Source of the DNA: an uncultured bacterium
Lineage (GTDB): Bacteria; Cyanobacteriota; Vampirovibrionia; Gastranaerophilales; Gastranaerophilaceae
Assembly (NCBI GenBank): GCA_902489575.1
Contig: CABUAQ010000007.1
Coordinates: 1-36,917 of the forward strand
DNA: 36,917 bases
Direction of reading: 5' to 3'
Shown: in pieces, positions 34,420 to 36,917 of the stretch
How the letters are laid out: each line of letters opens with the position of its first letter
Numbering within the stretch: position 1 is the stretch's first letter
Made by a program: the position numbers and the translations under genes
Notes under the pieces: model-generated
The model's database searches: none
The model's input: only the letters and a program-made list of their open reading frames with translations
Told to the model about the DNA's origin: nothing

Positions 34420-36917
34420 ATGTCCAAGAGAAGTAGAAAGAATCAAAAAAGAGTAATAGCCTCTTTGTTGACTGGTATGTTTATGATACAGCAAACTATG
34501 TCTTTGAGTGTTTTGGCAAGTAATATTACCGGTATAACTAACGGTGGAAACGGAACATTTAATATTAACCCGTCAAAAGTTGATGGAAGCACCGGTTTTA
34601 GACACTACAACGATTTTAACCTGTCAAAAGGTGATATTGCAAACTTAATTTATCACCTTGATGGTAAAGATGTTTCTACATTTGTTAACCTCGTGGACAA
34701 TCAAATTAAAATCGATGGTATAGTCAACAGCATGAAAAACGGAAACTTCTACAATGGAAAAGCGATTTTCGTATCTCCAAACGGAATGATTGTTGGAGCA
34801 TCCGGGGTCTTAAATGTTGGTTCATTGGGCATTTATACACCTACGCAATCTTCATATAACACAGCAGTTGAACGTCAAACAGAAGCTTCACTTGGTGCCG
34901 TAAGAAATCCTGGAGGAGGAAAAGCTGTAACAATTAATGGTAAAGTATTCACTTCAGGTGATACTATAATTAAGGCAGGTAAAGTAACTGTTGGTCAGAA
35001 CGGAGGGATAGTTGCAGGTATAAATGAAGCCAAAATGTCACAAATCAGCTCAGAAGAACAAGCTACAAATTTATTCAACCAGCTTGTAAACACAGACAAT
35101 TTAACAACAGGAAACGGATTTGCGAGCAAAAACGGAGTAATTGAAATCACATCACAAGAATACGGAGAAACAGCAGGTATCAATATTGGTGGACACCTTG
35201 TAAACTATAATACTGAAACACAAACACAGGAATCAACAAATGGAACTATTTTAGATGTACCAAATATCAAGCTTATAAATGACGGTAATGATGGAATTGA
35301 TATTTCAGGAACAGTTGCTAATAATAAAGGTTTAGTAAAAATTCAAAACAATAACGGTGATCTTGTAATTAGCGGCAAAGTGAAAAATAATGGTACAACT
35401 CAAATATTCAACAATCCTGCAATTCAAAAGGAGACAGACGGCTCATACGAATTTACAGGCGATCCTAACACAAAATTATCAATAAGCGGTACCTTAGATA
35501 CAGTTGGTGATTTACAAATAACAAACTCAGGTTACAAAGGATTAGATATTTCTGGAACTGTAAATCACAACGGAGATTTAAGCATATTAAACGGCGTTGA
35601 CGCCGACTCTCCAATGGCACAAGAAAGAAACAATGCTATGGCTGAGATGAATATTTCAGGTACATTTAATCATACAAACGGAACAGCAACAATCACAAAC
35701 GTTGCAGCCGGAGGTTTGAATGTGGCAAATGGTGCTGATTTAAACTTTAATAATCTTACAATGTTAAATACTGGTGCCGGTGGTCTTACCATAAATGGCG
35801 GTGTTACAGGAAACGGAACAGCATCTGTAACAAATAAAGCAGGAGCACTTAATATTGGCGGCTCATTCACAAATACAGGAAATGCAACAATCCTCAACGA
35901 TGGAACCAAGTTAAACGTATCAGGAACTGTTAGCAATAAAAACGGTCAATTAACAATGACAAATAACGGTGCTGAAGGTTTCACTATCACAGAAACCGGT
36001 AAAGTTGATGCTCAAGGGCTTGAAATGGTTAATAACGGCGACGCAGGATTTAATGTTAATGGCAATGTTACTAATAGCAACACTGCAGATATCATTAACA
36101 AAGCAGGTGCAATGAACATCGGCGGAACCATTTCTAATACCGGAAATACAACAATTACCAATGATGGAACAGAATTAACAATATCAGGAACTACCGGAAA
36201 TCAAAACGGGAAATTAACTATTACAAATAATGGAGCTAAAGGTTTTACTATCACTGAATCAGGTAAAATTAATGCCCAAGGACTTGAAATGGTTAATAAC
36301 GGCGACGCAGGATTTAATATCAATGGTAATGTTACTAATACAAACAATGTAAAAATCCTTAATAACAAGGGCACATTGAATGTTTCTGGCAGCATTAACA
36401 ATACTGGCAGTGCAGAAATTACAAACGAAGGTGCAAATTTTAATGTTAACGGCACAATAACAAATAAAGAAGGCACTCTTGCTCTTCTTAACCGCAATGG
36501 TGCTTTAAATATAAGTGGAACAGTTTCAAACACTGGAACTACAACCATTACAAACTATGGTGCAAATGGCTTAAATATATCAGGAAATGCTTCTTCTGAC
36601 GGTGATATGACCTTGACAAATACTGGCGCAAAAGGTATTAATATTGACTCTAATGGCAGAGTGACCGGCAAATCTGATATTACTATGGATAACTCATCTA
36701 CAGGTGGAGTTAATATTAAAGGTTTAGTTAATGCCAAGAATAACGTTAATATAAATTCTACAGGAAGCAGTATTATAATTGGAGATAATACATCAAATGA
36801 CAACTATATAACTTCCGGTAAAGATATTAATCTTACAGTTAATAATGGAAATATTCTAAACTACGGAGTTGCAAAAACTTTACTAAATGCCGGCGGTAAC
36901 TTGAATATGGATGTTAC
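34420..36917 (+). CDS. Second giant filamentous adhesin (partial, runs off the window)
   Basis: At least 832 residues; no stop before the window end. AAAGGG lies 6 nt before the ATG. It starts with a basic segment and a hydrophobic signal region (about 11-33), then the same secretion domain as adhesin A ('FNLSKGDIANLIYHLDG', 'AIFVSPNGMIVGASGVLNVGSLGIYTPT'), then beta-helix repeats ('LNISGTVSNTGTTTITNYG'). DNA blocks are identical to adhesin A (33 nt at 34612-34644, 53 nt at 36865-36917), so this is a tandem paralogue. Whether it also ends in a Thr-Asp stalk and PilZ-like domain cannot be seen here. Confidence 0.92.
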   Translation, partial: MSKRSRKNQKRVIASLLTGMFMIQQTMSLSVLASNITGITNGGNGTFNINPSKVDGSTGFRHYNDFNLSKGDIANLIYHLDGKDVSTFVNLVDNQIKIDGIVNSMKNGNFYNGKAIFVSPNGMIVGASGVLNVGSLGIYTPTQSSYNTAVERQTEASLGAVRNPGGGKAVTINGKVFTSGDTIIKAGKVTVGQNGGIVAGINEAKMSQISSEEQATNLFNQLVNTDNLTTGNGFASKNGVIEITSQEYGETAGINIGGHLVNYNTETQTQESTNGTILDVPNIKLINDGNDGIDISGTVANNKGLVKIQNNNGDLVISGKVKNNGTTQIFNNPAIQKETDGSYEFTGDPNTKLSISGTLDTVGDLQITNSGYKGLDISGTVNHNGDLSILNGVDADSPMAQERNNAMAEMNISGTFNHTNGTATITNVAAGGLNVANGADLNFNNLTMLNTGAGGLTINGGVTGNGTASVTNKAGALNIGGSFTNTGNATILNDGTKLNVSGTVSNKNGQLTMTNNGAEGFTITETGKVDAQGLEMVNNGDAGFNVNGNVTNSNTADIINKAGAMNIGGTISNTGNTTITNDGTELTISGTTGNQNGKLTITNNGAKGFTITESGKINAQGLEMVNNGDAGFNINGNVTNTNNVKILNNKGTLNVSGSINNTGSAEITNEGANFNVNGTITNKEGTLALLNRNGALNISGTVSNTGTTTITNYGANGLNISGNASSDGDMTLTNTGAKGINIDSNGRVTGKSDITMDNSSTGGVNIKGLVNAKNNVNINSTGSSIIIGDNTSNDNYITSGKDINLTVNNGNILNYGVAKTLLNAGGNLNMDV
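35881..36408 (+). repeat. Two tandem 264-nt units inside adhesin B
   Basis: Units 35881-36144 and 36145-36408 are offset by exactly 264 nt (88 codons). A 36-nt block is identical (36019-36054 and 36283-36318), and the flanking codons encode matching residues ('NNGAEGFTITETGK' versus 'NNGAKGFTITESGK'). A recent internal duplication of several beta-helix coils. Confidence 0.85.

Noticed and set aside
31458..36803. Numerous minus-strand hydrophobic open frames opposite the adhesins
   Set aside because: Complements of Asn/Gly/Thr-rich beta-helix codons read as Val/Ile/Leu/Pro; they have no start signals and track the repeat structure of the sense genes.

Overview
The window looks like a chromosomal segment of an AT-rich anaerobe with a Gram-negative-type envelope. 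Most likely it is a gut member of the non-photosynthetic Cyanobacteriota (Melainabacteria / Gastranaerophilales); this assignment is my inference (about 0.7). It rests on the low GC, the pilin with the melainabacterial-style hydrophobic helix ('TLGIIGIVTAITLPTLI'), the very large filamentous-haemagglutinin-like adhesins, a superoxide reductase with ferritin instead of obvious aerobic defences, and a TonB-like protein plus lipid acyltransferases. No phage, insertion sequence, CRISPR array or tRNA gene was seen.

Layout. 1-8061: exported CarboxypepD_reg-like protein, ftsZ, nadK, a GIY-YIG nuclease, an operon of hybrid histidine kinase + LuxR-type response regulator + exported beta-propeller/coiled-coil protein, and a superoxide reductase-ferritin operon. 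8203-9562: a small protein and a pilin flanking a long palindrome, then a large, Alu-domain-containing SRP RNA. 9579-13273: lipid-carrier glycosyltransferase, YdjC/ChbG-type deacetylase, and a membrane-anchored multi-domain nuclease. 13277-19314: TonB-like protein, argS, a long phosphohexomutase and two plsC paralogues. 19419-25188: Pro/Gln-rich HEAT protein, then a tight operon of a transketolase C-half, ftsE, ftsX, a degenerate REC-GGDEF protein and a cysteine hydrolase. 25201-29842: U32 hydroxylase-type peptidase, rimO and a polysaccharide flippase.

29843-36917 is the most unusual part. It holds two tandem giant adhesins with haemagglutinin-type secretion domains and beta-helix repeats. 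The first ends in 65 Thr-Asp dipeptides encoded by a hexanucleotide array, followed by a domain carrying both motifs of a c-di-GMP-binding PilZ domain. A PilZ domain on an exported protein is topologically puzzling, and I regard it as the best candidate for an undescribed system. The second adhesin runs off the window end.

The genes combine central functions (division, translation, NADP, phospholipid synthesis) with surface-building functions (glycan export, adhesins, pilin) and two-component or nucleotide signalling. Several genes lack a Shine-Dalgarno sequence and have a -10 hexamer 6-8 nt before the ATG, suggesting leaderless mRNAs.
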